Assembly (NCBI RefSeq): GCF_964355755.1
Contig: NC_092673.1
Location: forward strand, 25,859,001 to 25,923,000
From: Antedon mediterranea
Lineage: Eukaryota > Echinodermata > Crinoidea > Comatulida > Antedonidae
Length of the DNA: 64,000 nucleotides
Direction: 5' to 3'
Of this stretch, positions 1 to 13,089 are shown one piece after another; the first letter of the stretch is position 1; every line of letters starts with the position of its first letter. The position numbers were made by a program, and so were the translations under genes. A model generated the notes under the pieces. That model worked only from the letters and a program-made list of their open reading frames with translations. It searched no databases and was not told the DNA's origin.

Positions 1-2892
1 TATAAAGAAACATTAGTTTAAAAGAATGTATTGAATAAAGTTTCTGAAAAGGGAACAAATAAATTTTAAAAATAAAGAAACATTTAATGTTATAAAATGC
101 CAGTATTATGTATTCTGTCCTGTCCTGTCCTGATTCTTTTTACCGACCCGTTTCGTAGATAGTTGTTTTGTTAACTAATGTTACATAATACTTTCTATAT
201 GCCATTATTAATTATTATTTGCAAGATTATGTTTTAAATTTAGTGAATTTATACTTTTGAAAGTAGTCGCTAACAATGATAAGTTTTGAGAACTCTTTTT
301 TTTTTTTTTCTTTTTTGTGGCGTTAACCACTATTTTATTCATTTCATTCTCAAATGATCAATACAATGATTTTACACTTCATCCAAATATATATTCCCTT
401 GTTATTCTGTTCTGTTATTTTCTTGTACTTTCTTTTATCTTTAGTACGATTTGATCGAAACAACTCGGTCAAATATATATATATATATACTTTATACTTT
501 TATATGTATTATCCACTTTTTTCATTATTTTCTTTTATTTTAACTATTCCTTTCTACAATAGGTCTATGTCTCTGTACAAAACACACAAGTGCATATATT
601 CGAGTATATGATTGCACACATGCATACATACATACCCACGACAAAGGTATATAAATAAATAAATATTTACAATATATAAAATGCAATACAATTATTATTC
701 TTAATTCTTTTTTTTTTTTTTTTTTACAATAAGAACATAAATAAAAATATAAAATTCAAATAATTATAGTAAGCTTAAAAAAAAAATCTTTCCTTACTCT
801 TGTGTTTTAGTTTTATGTCTCATGGTTATATTTGTTGCTTACTTATATGTTACGTTTCGTTTTGTTTTTAATATTTATTTCATTTATTTTCATTTTTTTT
901 TTTTTTATATAATTCTATATAAACCTCTGTAGAATATACCGTATTATAATAGTCGGTTAAGGTATAACCTATTATTTTTTTCTGCCAAAAAGAGGCGAGA
1001 AAGTGAACCATAATTCCATTTCTTTACTTTCTTCAAAATGTGTGCTTTATAGATACAGAAGCATCCAAGAGAGAACATGTGGTCAACAGAACTCTTTTTT
1101 TTTGTTGCCACAGCTGGTGGTGTTTTCGAGAAAAAAAAAAGATGATATTTGTGATAACATTAATTACGTTACGTTACGTTACGTCATAACAGTACCAATA
1201 CCGGTATATAAGACTACCGTACAATAATGTATGATAAACACTTAAAATATCAATATAGATGAATGGTACCAATACCTGCGATGGTGAAAATAATGAATAG
1301 AAGATGATTAAATGACCCAGATAGTTCACCATGATGACGTATGAAATATTTACTTATACCTTATTAAGCAGCAATGTACAGGTAAAGTATGACGTCATTC
1401 TTACCTGCGGCACTACTACTTAGTAGAGTACGAGCAATAATGAACTTTCAACCAATCACCGCGGGCCTCCTGTATGCGTGTAAATAGCCAATCACGATCT
1501 CGGATACAAAATCGGTTCAATCAGAAATAATATAAAACGAATACTGTAATTAAGGATGCAACGACTCATGATTTGAACTTAATAAAGTTCATAAATGAAA
1601 TGTTCGAAATGAAAACAAACGTATAGCCTAGTATTGTTAATGAATGAGTAACCGGACATGCGGTAAAGGTGTAAACCAAAATACTATAGTCTAATTATTA
1701 CAATTTTTGATATTTCAGGAAGTTAAACAATGTGGCTATGACTGTTATGACAACGAATAATGTGATGTAATAGGAATAATGTATTGCAATTCACGCAGTA
1801 TTGTGAGTATGTATAACAGCAATCAACAAAATGCGTCATCGATATTATTTACGAGGCGATCTTGAGTAAGGTGTTTATATTTTTAAACAAAGCGTCTTAT
1901 CATTTGAGAAGTCGTGTTTTTGTTGAAAACGGTGCTCTCTTTACTACTAAGTTGTGCAATCGTTATAACGGACATGATACAGTGTTACAATGCCCATTAT
2001 CACGGTCACATGACCTTGTAGAAAACGTACCTGGGAAAAACCAACCAGCTGATCTGCTGAATTTAATTATTTTTTTGCCTGTAACTTCACAAGAACGAAA
2101 TTGGCACATTTAGAAAGAAAATGTTGTGAAAAGATACATACTAAATTTACGGTATCTTTTGCATGCATCGACACTAGAGATTTTTATTTTCCAATAACAT
2201 TTTGACATTCATTTGATTTGAGTCATGTATTATTTATCTATTTTCTCTGTATCAAACACTCATTGTGTTCCATGCCTAGCAGTCAGCCTATGAACTACAT
2301 GTTACTCTTCACAAACCAAAAATGTTTACATCTTGAGATTGGTATTGATGTTATTATGCTATTTTAAATACAAACTGAGCAGGCCTATGCCTGCAGTAAC
2401 ATTCTGATTAAATACGCAACAGAAATGATGGGATTCAACGGGCGCCAGTACGCACATTTCTGAAGTAAATCTGAATTAGCCGAAGTCTAGATTAAGATTC
2501 AAGTTTTTTATAAATCGGAGAAAATGTTCCCACAAACTGTATAAATTAATAGTGGTTGGGTATCTACCCGCCCCCGTTAATAAAATGGTAGAGTCCAAAC
2601 GACAACTTTCAAAAATATATTCAAATCATAATTTGTGCGGGTCTGTGGTTTATACAATGACGGTTTGGTTACATTGAAATTGACGCCATTATGTCTATGA
2701 CGACTAGATAAAAAAAAATCTTCAATATTATCTCCTAAATAAAAATATATTATCTGAGCATGGAGAAAAATTACTTAGTCCATGGAGGTATAAACATTTA
2801 TTTTAAATAGATTCTATATTTATATAGGTATTATTGTATTACGTTAAATCATTTTTAATCAATCTATTCTGATCATGCTCATTGTCCACATG
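1..2892. other. Gene-free AT-rich stretch
   Basis: No exon with believable splice sites or a recognisable protein was found on either strand. The stretch holds homopolymer runs, AT microsatellites and a short repeat of tacgt near 1163-1184. The longest open frames (for example 1862-2113) have no family-like motifs and are treated as chance. Confidence 0.5.
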
Positions 2893-3692
2893 CATGATTT
2901 ACCGGTATAATGGATATAATAGGTCCTAAATGGTAAAATAATAAGCTTAGTCTTAAACTGTGAATTATTGGTTATATAACATTTTATAATTTTCATGTTA
3001 AATTTTATAGTATATTACCAGTATAATAACATGGTTTACCGGTATAATGGATATAATACTTAATAGGTCCTACTTGGTCAAATAATAAGCTTAGTCTTAA
3101 ACTGTGAATTATTGGTTATATAACATTTTATAATTTTCATGTTAAATTTTATAGTATATTACCAGTATAATAACATGGTTTACCGGTATAATGGATATAA
3201 TACTTAATAGGTCCTACTTGGTCAAATAATAAGCTTAGTCTTAAACTGTAAATTATTGGTTATATAACATTTTATAATTTTCATGTTAAATTTGATAGTA
3301 TATTACCAGTATAATAACATGGTTTACCGGTATAATGGATATAATAGGTCCTGCATGGTCAAATAATAAGCTTAGTCTTAAACTGTAAATTATTGGTTAT
3401 ATAACATTTTATAATTTTCATGTTAAATTTTATAGTATATTACCAGTATAATAACATGGTTTACCGGTATAATGGATATAATAGGTCCTGCATGGTCAAA
3501 TAATAAGCTTAGTCTTAAACTGTAAATTATTGGTTATATAACATTTTATAATTTTCATGTTAAATTTTATAGTATATTACCAGTATAATAACATGGTTTA
3601 CCGGTATAATGGATATAATAGGTCCTGCATGGTCAAATAATAAGCTTAGTCTTAAACTGTAAATTATTGTTCATATAACACTTTATAATTTA
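2893..3692. repeat. Tandem array, 137/144-bp unit, about 5.7 copies
   Basis: The segment beginning ggtttaccggtataatgg recurs at about 3032, 3176, 3320, 3457 and 3594, spacings of 144, 144, 137 and 137 bp. The 7-bp difference is an internal taatact/taatagg variant, so two monomer types lie in blocks. Each unit contains the palindrome taccggta. Copies are nearly identical, which implies recent amplification. No coding potential is seen. Confidence 0.95.
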
Positions 3693-6310
3693 ATTTGTAC
3701 ATTTATATTTTAGTACATTTCAATTATGTTGCAAGGAAAGAGATATTGCGATTTAACCAGCCAATCGTAACCGTTTGGGCGGAAAGTCTAAAAGGGCCAG
3801 AAAATATAGACGTTCACCTAATGTTATAAGTTCAATACGTAGGACTTAAGATTAAAACTCTGGTTTGTGTTAGCATTTAAAATAAAATAAATAAAATAAT
3901 TTGGTTTTAAGATATCAATAAATTATTTGAATTTACTCTCGTGTCAGAAATATATCAGTAGGCCTACTGAGGATATAACATATTTTTAAATTGTGCATAT
4001 GACAATCCATAAAATAGGCCTATACAAACCAGTGTGTATTTAATATTATTGGTAATAAACCTGTGAACGACTTTTTAAACTTGTAAATTAAATCAACTTA
4101 CCTGAACCAATACTTGAAAAAAAAACCGCTGACAATTGTAAACATTTATCGCTTCAACGAAATGGTCCTGATGTGCTATTACATTTTATTAGTAGTAATA
4201 TTTGTCAACTTGAATGCTGATAAAATCACTTTGATGTATCGTGACTTCTGCTGTACTGTCCGTGTAGACCAACCGAGGCACTCAAAGGTTGTCAAATACT
4301 TTTTACAACCGTTTTCGAATGCTATATACCCATTGAATACCAGCACATGGTATATGCGGGCGCGTGCGTTATTATTATTTAAAGTGACTGCATAATTTTC
4401 TCTCGGAATTGATATCAGTTAGTTATACAAACTGCACTCTAATAGTATGGAATTTTAACCCGTATATTCTAGGTCTTTGTTTGCGCGATCAGAAAAAGAT
4501 GCATTGAAATTTGACCCACAACAATACAAATTAATAGATGGATACTTTTAATTATCCTTTAATTAAACTAATGTGTTATTAATTAATGCTAAATAATTAA
4601 GTATCGATTATGTAACAATTAATTTATACCAGATACAGTGGTGGAAATTGAATGACAAAAGACGACACGCGTCGAAAAGGTCGCGTGCCAGTTCTCTTTG
4701 TTATATTATATATGGTCTAGGCCTAATCAAAGTAGTACATTGATATTACTAGCATGGGTGATTTAAGTCAATTCAATTTAGTTAAACTTTATTTTACCAC
4801 GGATGCCCAGAACTACTAACGGGGTCGTACACATACAAAAATACAATTTTAACCATTAAATATTATGTACAGTATATATAAAGTATCCGGGAAGAGTGAA
4901 ATTACAATTACTTAATAATTAGTAATTTCACTCGTCACTGAAAGATATAGTCTAAATATATTATTGTGTTAAGTGTTTGTGTTTATTCGATTGTTTGCGT
5001 TAAAACACAAGATTATTCCATTCAAGTGTAGGCCTATACCATTATAATGCAAGGCTACCAGAGTACTATTTAAAAGGGCATAGGCCTATGTATTATTTTG
5101 TTCCTGAGTATAAAAAAGATGCTTTCCCAATTCTGACGTAATTTGTAATTCATTTTTGAACATTTTATTTATTTTTCTGTTGATGTTGCCACAACGGTGA
5201 CCTTTTTACCTGTTTGTTTATGTAAACGAGAATCATTTAAAAACATCTCTGACGTAATACACCAACGTAATTTTATTCTTTAGATGATATCAAATCAACA
5301 ATATTTAAAAATCAATAGTGTATGTATGTTCAGTGTATTTATTTTATTTATTTAACTTTATACAGGATTACACAATCAGGTAAAAGAAACCTGTTTTGCA
5401 TTGGTAGGCCTGTAGTTTACAAATACTGTAATGACGATCCAGGATTTTGAAACAGAGACAACTTCTGTGGCGTGTGGAGGGAGAAGAGATAGCAAAATTG
5501 TCAAATGAAAAGCTTGACTGAATCTAATGTCCTATTTGAAGTGCAATGTTTAATTAGGGAGGGGTGGGGTGGTGGTAGCTGTGGCCCTCTCTGTCCATCA
5601 TAGGCGGACCTACATACAAACCAGGGAGAAATTGGCCCCAACGAACGCGCACTTGCCAAATCTAGCATATCTTGACCCATTTAGCATTAAGCAATAATGC
5701 TTAGACATAATTTTTGAAAAATCTAGCATAATGTGGCATAATTCGGAAAAACTAATTTTCAAGGCTTAATGTTTTCTTTCTTTTTAGCATTTTATAGAAA
5801 CAAAATAGCATATGCCTGATTTTAACGAAATCTAGCATAATTTGACCAAACCCCGATGAGCTGTTTTGGTTTTTGTTTCCACTTTATTGGTACTTAGGCC
5901 TATCCATATCGAGATTTAGGTGAAAATTGTGCTAAATTAATAATTGTGTCCAGTATGTCGTCTGGCACAATTTTATGCTGCCATCTAGCTTGTTTTTTTC
6001 ATCACTTGCCACAAAACGTATGCGTCTATTATTATTTGAATTTGCAAACAAAGGAATGTGATTGCAGGCCTAATGCATTATTATGGTATAAACAATATTA
6101 TTAATATCAAAATTGATTTTGATTTGTTTTTATTCGGTTTCAACTTAAGATTACAAGCCAATATGAAGACAAACAATGTACAAGCAAATACATTAAATTA
6201 GAAACCAAGTCAGAAAGTCGAAAGAAAAATCAACTTATTCCAATGGGGTCCTTTAATTAAAAACAGCATAGACAATAAAAACAAACTGAACAAACAAACA
6301 CGCATAAAAA
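3693..6310. other. Gene-free stretch with degraded repeats
   Basis: No gene is recognised. An inverted repeat at about 4890-4935 has arms related to agtgaaatta. The part at about 5530-5860 is GC-richer and resembles a decayed mobile element, but its family cannot be named. An open frame at 4114-4395 shows no known motif. Confidence 0.4.
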
Positions 6311-6450
6311 TAATATATGGCAGAATATTTATTATATGTCAGAAGATTTAATATATGGCAGAAGATAATACTATATGGCAGAAGATATAATATATGGCAG
6401 AAGATAATTATATATGGCAGAAGACATAGGCCTAATATATGGCAGAAGAG
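6311..6450. repeat. Short tandem repeat of atatggcagaaga
   Basis: About six imperfect copies of a roughly 22-bp unit built on atatggcagaaga, separated by variable AT spacers. Divergence between copies is higher than in the other arrays here. Confidence 0.85.
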
Positions 6451-7321
6451 GTGTTGAATAGACGCCTAGTTGCTAGTTTTTCACAAATGAGGATATTTGC
6501 TCCGTTCACACTATTCGTTCTTTGTTGTATTTGAATTTAATGATATCATGAAAACGATGAAGAAGGTCATGTGAACATGCCTTATGGAATTTAACAGTGT
6601 TATTGTTTTCATTTTACACTTTTGTTACAATAATACAGTTTAGAATATAAAGGGTTACTATTCAGTGTCTACACAACCTTCCCCGCCTCTACCTCTACTA
6701 CTTTCTCGAATCCTTCTCCCAGCTCCAGTTCCCACATACTAAGATCAGAACTCAGATTAAGTTGCAGAATATTTTGGCGGGAAAATTGGGACTACTTACT
6801 TAGGCATATATTCACTTTTCCCTGGTTTTGGTATACTTCGAAAAATTACATAAAAAGCTAAGGCTGGGCTGTATATATAATGTATAATAATCTTACTATC
6901 ATAATTATTTGATTATAAAAAAAAACCAACTCAAAGTTCATCGTTATAATCAATATACATGGGACTCCTTTGAACCACAAAAATATCCTATTAGTATTAA
7001 TATTCAGTATCAATTTATTAAACTCTGGCCTATGGGTTATTTCATGAATGTTGGTCGTTTTCAAACATATATATTTTTTCACGCTCAAGGTATTCCATAA
7101 TAGAGAGTTCACTGAATAGGCTACCGTATAGCAATAGGTATAAATTATTGTGATTATGATTATATTCAATAAAGCATGACATTTAAACATGGATAGCCTG
7201 CTCTCGTTCATAGAAAGGTCTTGGTGGTGTTGAAGGCATATCCTTTTGATCAACAGGTGTCCGGAATTCGTTGAGCTGTTTTGTTTATCATTGAGAAATG
7301 ATTATTATTATTCCATGCTTT

Positions 7322-8750
7322 TATTAATCACTAGCAATTATACCCGCCCCAGGGCGGGTTTCAAAATTTTTTTTGTTTACAGCCTTCTCAGTACATAACA
7401 CCCGACGCCAGTATCTGTCTATACTCACCAACCTCCACCCCTCTACTCTTTCTTAAAAACAAATTCTTCCCAGTGATGGACAAATTCAATTCAACCTAAG
7501 CTTCGAATTGAGAGGAGTATGCATAGCTACGATGGGTCTAATAATGGTTGAAGTACGTTGTAAATTGTGTAAATGAATAGGTGTCATATTGGCTGATAAT
7601 TAAAATATGTAATTTAGATACTGCGGCCCCCAGCCTTCTTTCTCCTTTCACCACCCCAGCCACCATCAACAAACCTTAACTCCTCCCCTGGACAGTTCAA
7701 ATTTAGTAACTTTTCCTAGTACAATCCAATCATATAGGCTACTTCATTACGCTAGTATTTTCGCTCCTCCTCCCCCTACAAACACACCCCAGATACACTG
7801 GGTGACGTGTTGAAGCCGGTTCCAGTACAAATTATTTTATTATCACTCCCAACCCATAATCCCTCAGTGGCAGTTTTCAAATGTAGTTTAAAACATTCCA
7901 AATACAGTTTCGGTCATGGTGATAGACCTACATCCCCACCCCAAACTCCCATCCGCTTCCCAGGGATGATTAAATACTTTAACATTTTCCAACCACAATT
8001 CTGGTGTAAGCAAAATTCCCACTATCCCCTGAACCCAAACCCTATCTCCCTACCCCCACTCTCCCACAATTGACGTTTTTTTCTTGGAGGATTGGTGATG
8101 TAGTTGAACACAGTAACAGTAAACAACATGTGTATGTTCACACAGGTATGGATGTCTGTAATGAGACAATCCAAGAGACCGATACTGTATACATAGCTGG
8201 ATATGGTTAAAGTACTTTGCTAAATGTGTAATTGAATAGGTGTCATATTGGTCAATGAATAAAATATGTATATCTAACGCCTTGCTGAGGATAATTCAAA
8301 TACTGTAAAACTTTTGTAGTATTTAGTTTACAATTCGATAGCCTACAACCCCGAGGCCTAGCAAAAATGTGACATCACAAACCACCACACCACCCACCCC
8401 TGACACAAAAACCCCAGGAGTCGGGGGAATTTTGTTAAATGTAGGTTAAAACCTTCCGGGTACAATTGCCATCATTTTGATTCCCCATACGTATGGTTAC
8501 GTGCAGAAACAGAAATTTGTATAACGAACAAACATCGAAAGTGGGGTTTTGACCACATTTTGGTCCCTAACTTGGATCCTAGGTGGCGGATGATGTTGAA
8601 ATATAGCTTAGAACATTCCCGGTACAATTGCGGTCATTTTGGTACCCCATATGTAAGATTATGTGCAGTAACAAAATTTTGTATAACGAACAAACAAACA
8701 AACAAACAGACAAACAGACAGACAAACTCTCTCACTTATAATATAGATTA
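7322..8750. mobile_element. Unclassified interspersed element with degenerate internal repeats
   Basis: The stretch starts near a GC-rich palindrome (cccgccccagggcggg at about 7342) and ends in an (acaa/acag)n tract followed by cttataatatagatta. Internal blocks at about 7880, 8440 and 8600 share the order of acattcc, gtacaattg, cggtcatttt and tgtataacgaacaaac. This looks like a retroelement or non-autonomous repeat with a simple-repeat tail. No reverse transcriptase or transposase frame survives, so the class is not assigned. Confidence 0.45.
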
Positions 8751-10160
8751 GGATGTATTCCTTTTAATGTTTTGTTATTCATTGTTAGGTCCTATTGAAA
8801 TCATTCAATTTAGTCGCGTGTCGGACGGACATCCTCGTGTTTTTGTATCACACGTCGTACACTTTGAAATATGGCATTGTGTACACATGAGAACAAGGCA
8901 CGCGCTATTTAACATAAACCATAAAGATCAAACTCCCAAATATAGGCTTACTGCCATAGAGGAAATAAATATGTATTATAATGGTTCCCTTCCACGTATT
9001 AATAATAGAGGAAAAAGTAATAATTCTGTTAACAAAATAGTATTAGCGACATGTGCAACGTTATGTCCTAGCGCTGCAATAATTATTATTTCATCAACTT
9101 TCAACTAAGGAGGTATAGGCCTATACATACAAATATCAACTCATCTATTAAGCCGTAATTCTTTGGTAATCGGTACAAATAAACACGACATTGAACGAAA
9201 AAATAATATTTATATTATTATTATTAATCATCGTAATAATTATAATTGTTTTCGTTGTAAAACATCAAAATGTAAACCCTAAAAAAAAGCACGTATTACT
9301 GTACTTTATTTTGGTTATTCTAAATTATAAACCTGTTGTTTTTGCTAATATCATGCAAACTTCCCGTAGATCTACTACGAATTTATTACAGGCCTATTAA
9401 TATTTATAAAAACCGCTCTCTTACCAGAATATTTCCATTCGATATTGATAAATGAAGGCACAGTATTTTCCTTTTCAAAGGTCCTGGTACCGGTATAAAG
9501 CACTATCTTCCGACGCACTCTTTGTGTATGAAAAATAATAATATTAATATGTTATACGGCAGCATCTATTAATACTATAGACCTATAGTAGGATGTTAAA
9601 AACCTTTTAGAAATCAGCTACCAGAGAGAAATGTTATTTTTGTAACAGACACGTTGCATTTTCATCTCTAATTGTATACGTTTAGTTTATTCAGGTTTAA
9701 TCGTTTAGTTATGCTCATAAAAATTGCATGGTTCAAGTTGTTTATTGTCTGCGTATGTGTGAGAAATTTAGCCATGTGTTGTATAAGCTACAAATGATTT
9801 GGATTTATTAAAAATTGTTATAATATGCGAAAATGCGAACAGACCATATGTAGGCATGGCAAGTTAATATCGGTAGTCGAAAAATGGTAGGGAAATAAAT
9901 CAAATAAAAATTAAATCAAGTCTATTTTTAAAACGTATCTTCAAACCAGATAAACATTTTCAATCAAATCAAGTCTATTCTCATTGTTAAAAATTTATCC
10001 ATCGGTGAAAAAATCATTTTCATTTAGGCCTATATCATTAGCATATAGTGTGCATTAATGGGAAATACATTAAATGTTCTAAATAACAATTGTGAATAAA
10101 ATTAAAAAGTTGTTAAAAATGAAATTAGTAGGGCCCTATGCCGTCTGATTACCGTTGATA
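8751..10160. other. Gene-free AT-rich stretch
   Basis: No exon is supported. Open frames at 8767-9108 and 9191-9400 have AT-driven composition and no recognisable domain. TAGGCCTA-type motifs are scattered through the stretch. Confidence 0.4.
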
Positions 10161-10883
10161 TTATTTTTTTTAATTATTTCTATATTATAATTTATTATAA
10201 TTCTATGTTTGTACGCCCGCTGTATTAAAATATGCCATAACACACTCGACTACCGGTAAACCTAAGTATTGCTGGTTTTCCGTATGCACGGGTTGTTAAA
10301 ATTATGGAAAGTCATCACAAGTAATGGCAATTTATCTGGTTTCTACTTCATTTATCGTTGCATAATTATAGCCCCATAATAAACTACTCTACGCCTACAA
10401 ACTTTATTTTTCCATGATTTTCCATGACTTTTTTTTCTTTTTTTTTAAATCACGATTGGCCAATTTATTATGTTTTTTTCTAATAATAAGACCATGGAGG
10501 TATAAAAAATAGATTAGAATCTATTTTTATACCTCCATCAGTAGACCATGGAGGAAACAATCATTAATTTAAAAAAAAATATATATATATACATTGTCCT
10601 TCATGGGTAGACAAATATCCCATAATTTAATGACAATACTGTATAAACAATATAAAAAGTTGCAAAAGTTGTAAGTAGGGGAAATCCCCGAATTCGTGCG
10701 ATACCGGAAAAGCATATACTACATAAATTCAACCATGCGTGACAGTTACCCTGGATCGGATCGTCGATAAAAATAAAGTGTGGGCCTATATATAACATTC
10801 ATTAACAAGATGTTTCTAAAACTATCTAGCATCGTCATATATGATCTGAACTTCTTGTTTGTAGTAGACTTATTGATGCAAAA

Positions 10884-12575
10884 ATGAGTCTGCCGAACTT
10901 TGTAGAATTGGGAAAGAAGATTGTGTGTGTTGGTAGAAATTATGCGTAAGTTATTAGCCTTAGTTAGCAGGTAGGTCTGCCTAGCTAGGCCTAATTAATA
11001 GGAGGCCTGACTGCTAGTAAACAAACACTCAGCAGCCCAGTGAGATCTATCCTATAGAGAAGCCTTCGGGTACATTACTCATTTTTTCCACATAATAGAT
11101 TCTATTCGGACAAAAACTTTGTGACGACAGAATTCATTCTATGTAGACAAAATTCATTCTGTGTAGACAGAATTCATTCTGTGTCAAAAAAATTCATTTT
11201 GTGTCAACAAAATTCATTTTGTGTCAACAAAATTAATTTTGTGTCGACAAAATTCATTCAGTGTCGACAAAGTTCATTTTGTGTCGAAAAAATTCATTTT
11301 ATATCGACAAAATTAATTTTGTGTGCTGAGCCTACTCAAGAGTGAGACAGAACGTTTTAACATGCAAATTAGAAGGCAGAGTTTTTAATGGAGCCTCAAA
11401 GATTGACAGTTATATTAATTTTATTTCCCCAACCTTTTCTACTAACACTTTATAATTACTTGATTTACCAGCAACAGTCCAATATAATTATGGAAGTCTT
11501 AGTTGAGCAGCAGTGAAATAAAATTTGATGATCGATACTGAAAAGAAAGACACGCATTTTAAGTGTAATGAAGCATCTTTATTTAAAACCCCATGCGTCG
11601 ACTATACCAATTGTTCTTGTTATTAAAGAAATGTCTAATATTGCTTCAACATGGTAGAGACTAACTAGGCTACTACTAGAAGTGTACAAGAGCCTAGGCC
11701 TAGACTAAACTGTCATTTATAATATTTTAATGCCATATGGTTTTTTCCTGAGAGTTGCCGTCAACCAATAATAATGCCCTAGAAAATGTTGTACCCAAAA
11801 TTTCACTAAACTGTCTTTTTACAAATTTTTAGAGATCATGCCGTGGAATTGGGGAACGAAGTTCCAACAGAACCACTGTTATTTTTAAAGCCGACTACGG
11901 CATACTTACAAGAGGGAAGCTTAATTAAGGTAATTTTGTGTTGTTTTTAGTGAAAATACAGTCTATAGAAGCCCTTATTTGGGACACTGTCACACCCCTC
12001 TATTCATTTGATATTATTTTCTAATATAGGTAATAATAGATAATTAATTCAGCATTGCAACATCTACGAATAATTCTTGTTAATGCTTCTAGATGCCTCC
12101 TGGTTGTACAGACCTTCACCATGAAGTTGAGCTTGGAATTGTCATCGGAACCAAAGGTTCCAACATCCCAGAAGCATCAGCAATGAACTATGTTTGTGGG
12201 TATGTTCTGGGTCTTGACATGACTGCTAGAAACCTTCATGATGCTGCTAAGAAGAATGGTCATTCGTGGACGCTAGCAAAGTCATTTGACACGTCTTGTC
12301 CCATTAGTAAATTTGTCGAAAAAGATTGTGTAAAAGATGTTGATAATGTAAGATTATGGTTGTCCGTTAATGGAAATATGCGTCAAGACGGAAACACAAG
12401 CGATATGATTTTTAAAATTCCAACACTTATTAGTTATATTAGTCGTTCGATGACCCTTGAACCTGGCGATGTTATATTAACTGGGACCCCCTCTGGATTT
12501 GGACCAGTAAAGTCTGGCGATGTCATTGTGGCTGGTCTAGACCAACTCCTGGAAATGTCTTTTACAGTCGCCTAA
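10884..12575 (+). CDS. FAHD1: Acylpyruvase FAHD1-like, copy 1 (3 exons, 213 aa)
   Basis: Exons are 10884-10945, 11833-11929 and 12093-12575, all with GT-AG introns, and the frame is open throughout. The family hydrolyses acylpyruvates and decarboxylates oxaloacetate, in mitochondria in mammals. Exon 1 carries [11 protein letters not shown]. Exon 2 begins DHAVELGNE, with the His23/Glu26 pair expected for catalysis. Exon 3 has HHEVELG (Glu64, Glu66) and LDMTARN (Asp95), which match the metal ligands of the family, and it ends near [11 protein letters not shown]. The length fits FAHD1 (about 220 aa). Compared with copy 2, this copy has Cys88 for Gly, Val91 for Ala and Phe189 for Val in conserved stretches, so it may be the less constrained copy. 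A possible polyadenylation signal lies at about 12669. The identification is strong; activity of this copy is uncertain. Confidence 0.93.
11110..11325. repeat. 20-bp tandem repeat in FAHD1 copy 1 intron 1
   Basis: About ten copies of a 20-bp unit close to aattcattttgtgtcgacaa, with single-base variation between units. It is absent from the matching intron of FAHD1 copy 2, so it arose or was lost after the duplication. Confidence 0.93.
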
Positions 12576-12674
12576 TTTCCGATTACTGTATAAATAAGGT
12601 TTTAATAGTCTATCTGTTGGAATTTGTTGGTGGGTATTGAGCAAATTCTAGGAACCTCTGGACGTAACCAATAA

Positions 12675-12763
12675 AAGTGTTAAACTTGCCTCAATTGATA
12701 TAAGACTCTGAGCTTTATTGGTTTCAAGAGTATTTTGATCTCGAACAGTGGCGAGTTCTAGGT
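12675..12763 (-). pseudogene. Orphan fragment of MVP exon 21 and its donor
   Basis: On the minus strand this matches the 3' end of major vault protein exon 21 at 17205-17295, including the coding stretch for ELATVRDQN and ETNKAQ and the unusual GC splice donor. Homology stops abruptly on both sides (after cgagttc, and before gttaaacttgcc). No other vault exon is present here, so it cannot be expressed as part of that protein. It shows that the duplicated block carrying FAHD1 originally extended into the neighbouring MVP gene and later lost about 2.3 kb. Confidence 0.9.
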
Positions 12764-13089
12764 CTGATCGCCAACCCACAGTAAATGTAAAATGTGCTAA
12801 TTTACATGCAAAACTATTATAGGCCTTTAAAACAAAATAATCTGATCTACCTATTGTAAGTTGCTGAGCATATTTGTTAAATATTATCCACTGCAATAAG
12901 AGATTACTGCAGCAATCTGGGATTAGGCCAAATCTTCGCAAAGTGTATACTTGTTTACTTAAATATGACCGGCCACTTACCGGCGTTCCCATCTTATTTA
13001 GGCCTACGTGTGGGTATAATTATTATGTTTTCTTTGTAGAAAGCAAAGTGTTGCAGATGCCATATTAAACTATTGAGTTTCTAAAATAC

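Larger units (their letters stand above)
10160..12672 (+). repeat. Segmental duplication, copy 1 (FAHD1 and flanks)
   Basis: This segment is homologous to about 13090-14948 over the upstream flank, all three FAHD1 exons, both introns and about 100 bp of 3' flank. The upstream flank shares blocks such as tgtttgtacgccc, cctaagtattgctgg and ttatggaaagtcatcac. Copy 1 alone has a 20-bp-unit array in intron 1, which accounts for part of its greater length. The homology ends about 100 bp after the stop, where copy 1 runs into an orphan vault-protein exon piece. Confidence 0.85.

Noticed and set aside
6858-7253. 131-codon minus-strand open frame
   Set aside because: The composition follows AT-rich DNA (Ile, Tyr, Asn), and no family or exon signals were found.
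8767-9108. 113-codon open frame next to a repeat end
   Set aside because: No recognisable motif and AT-biased composition; chance length is plausible here.
12648-12992. 114-codon minus-strand open frame as a separate gene
   Set aside because: Its recognisable part is the orphan MVP exon 21 piece; the remainder is non-homologous flank.
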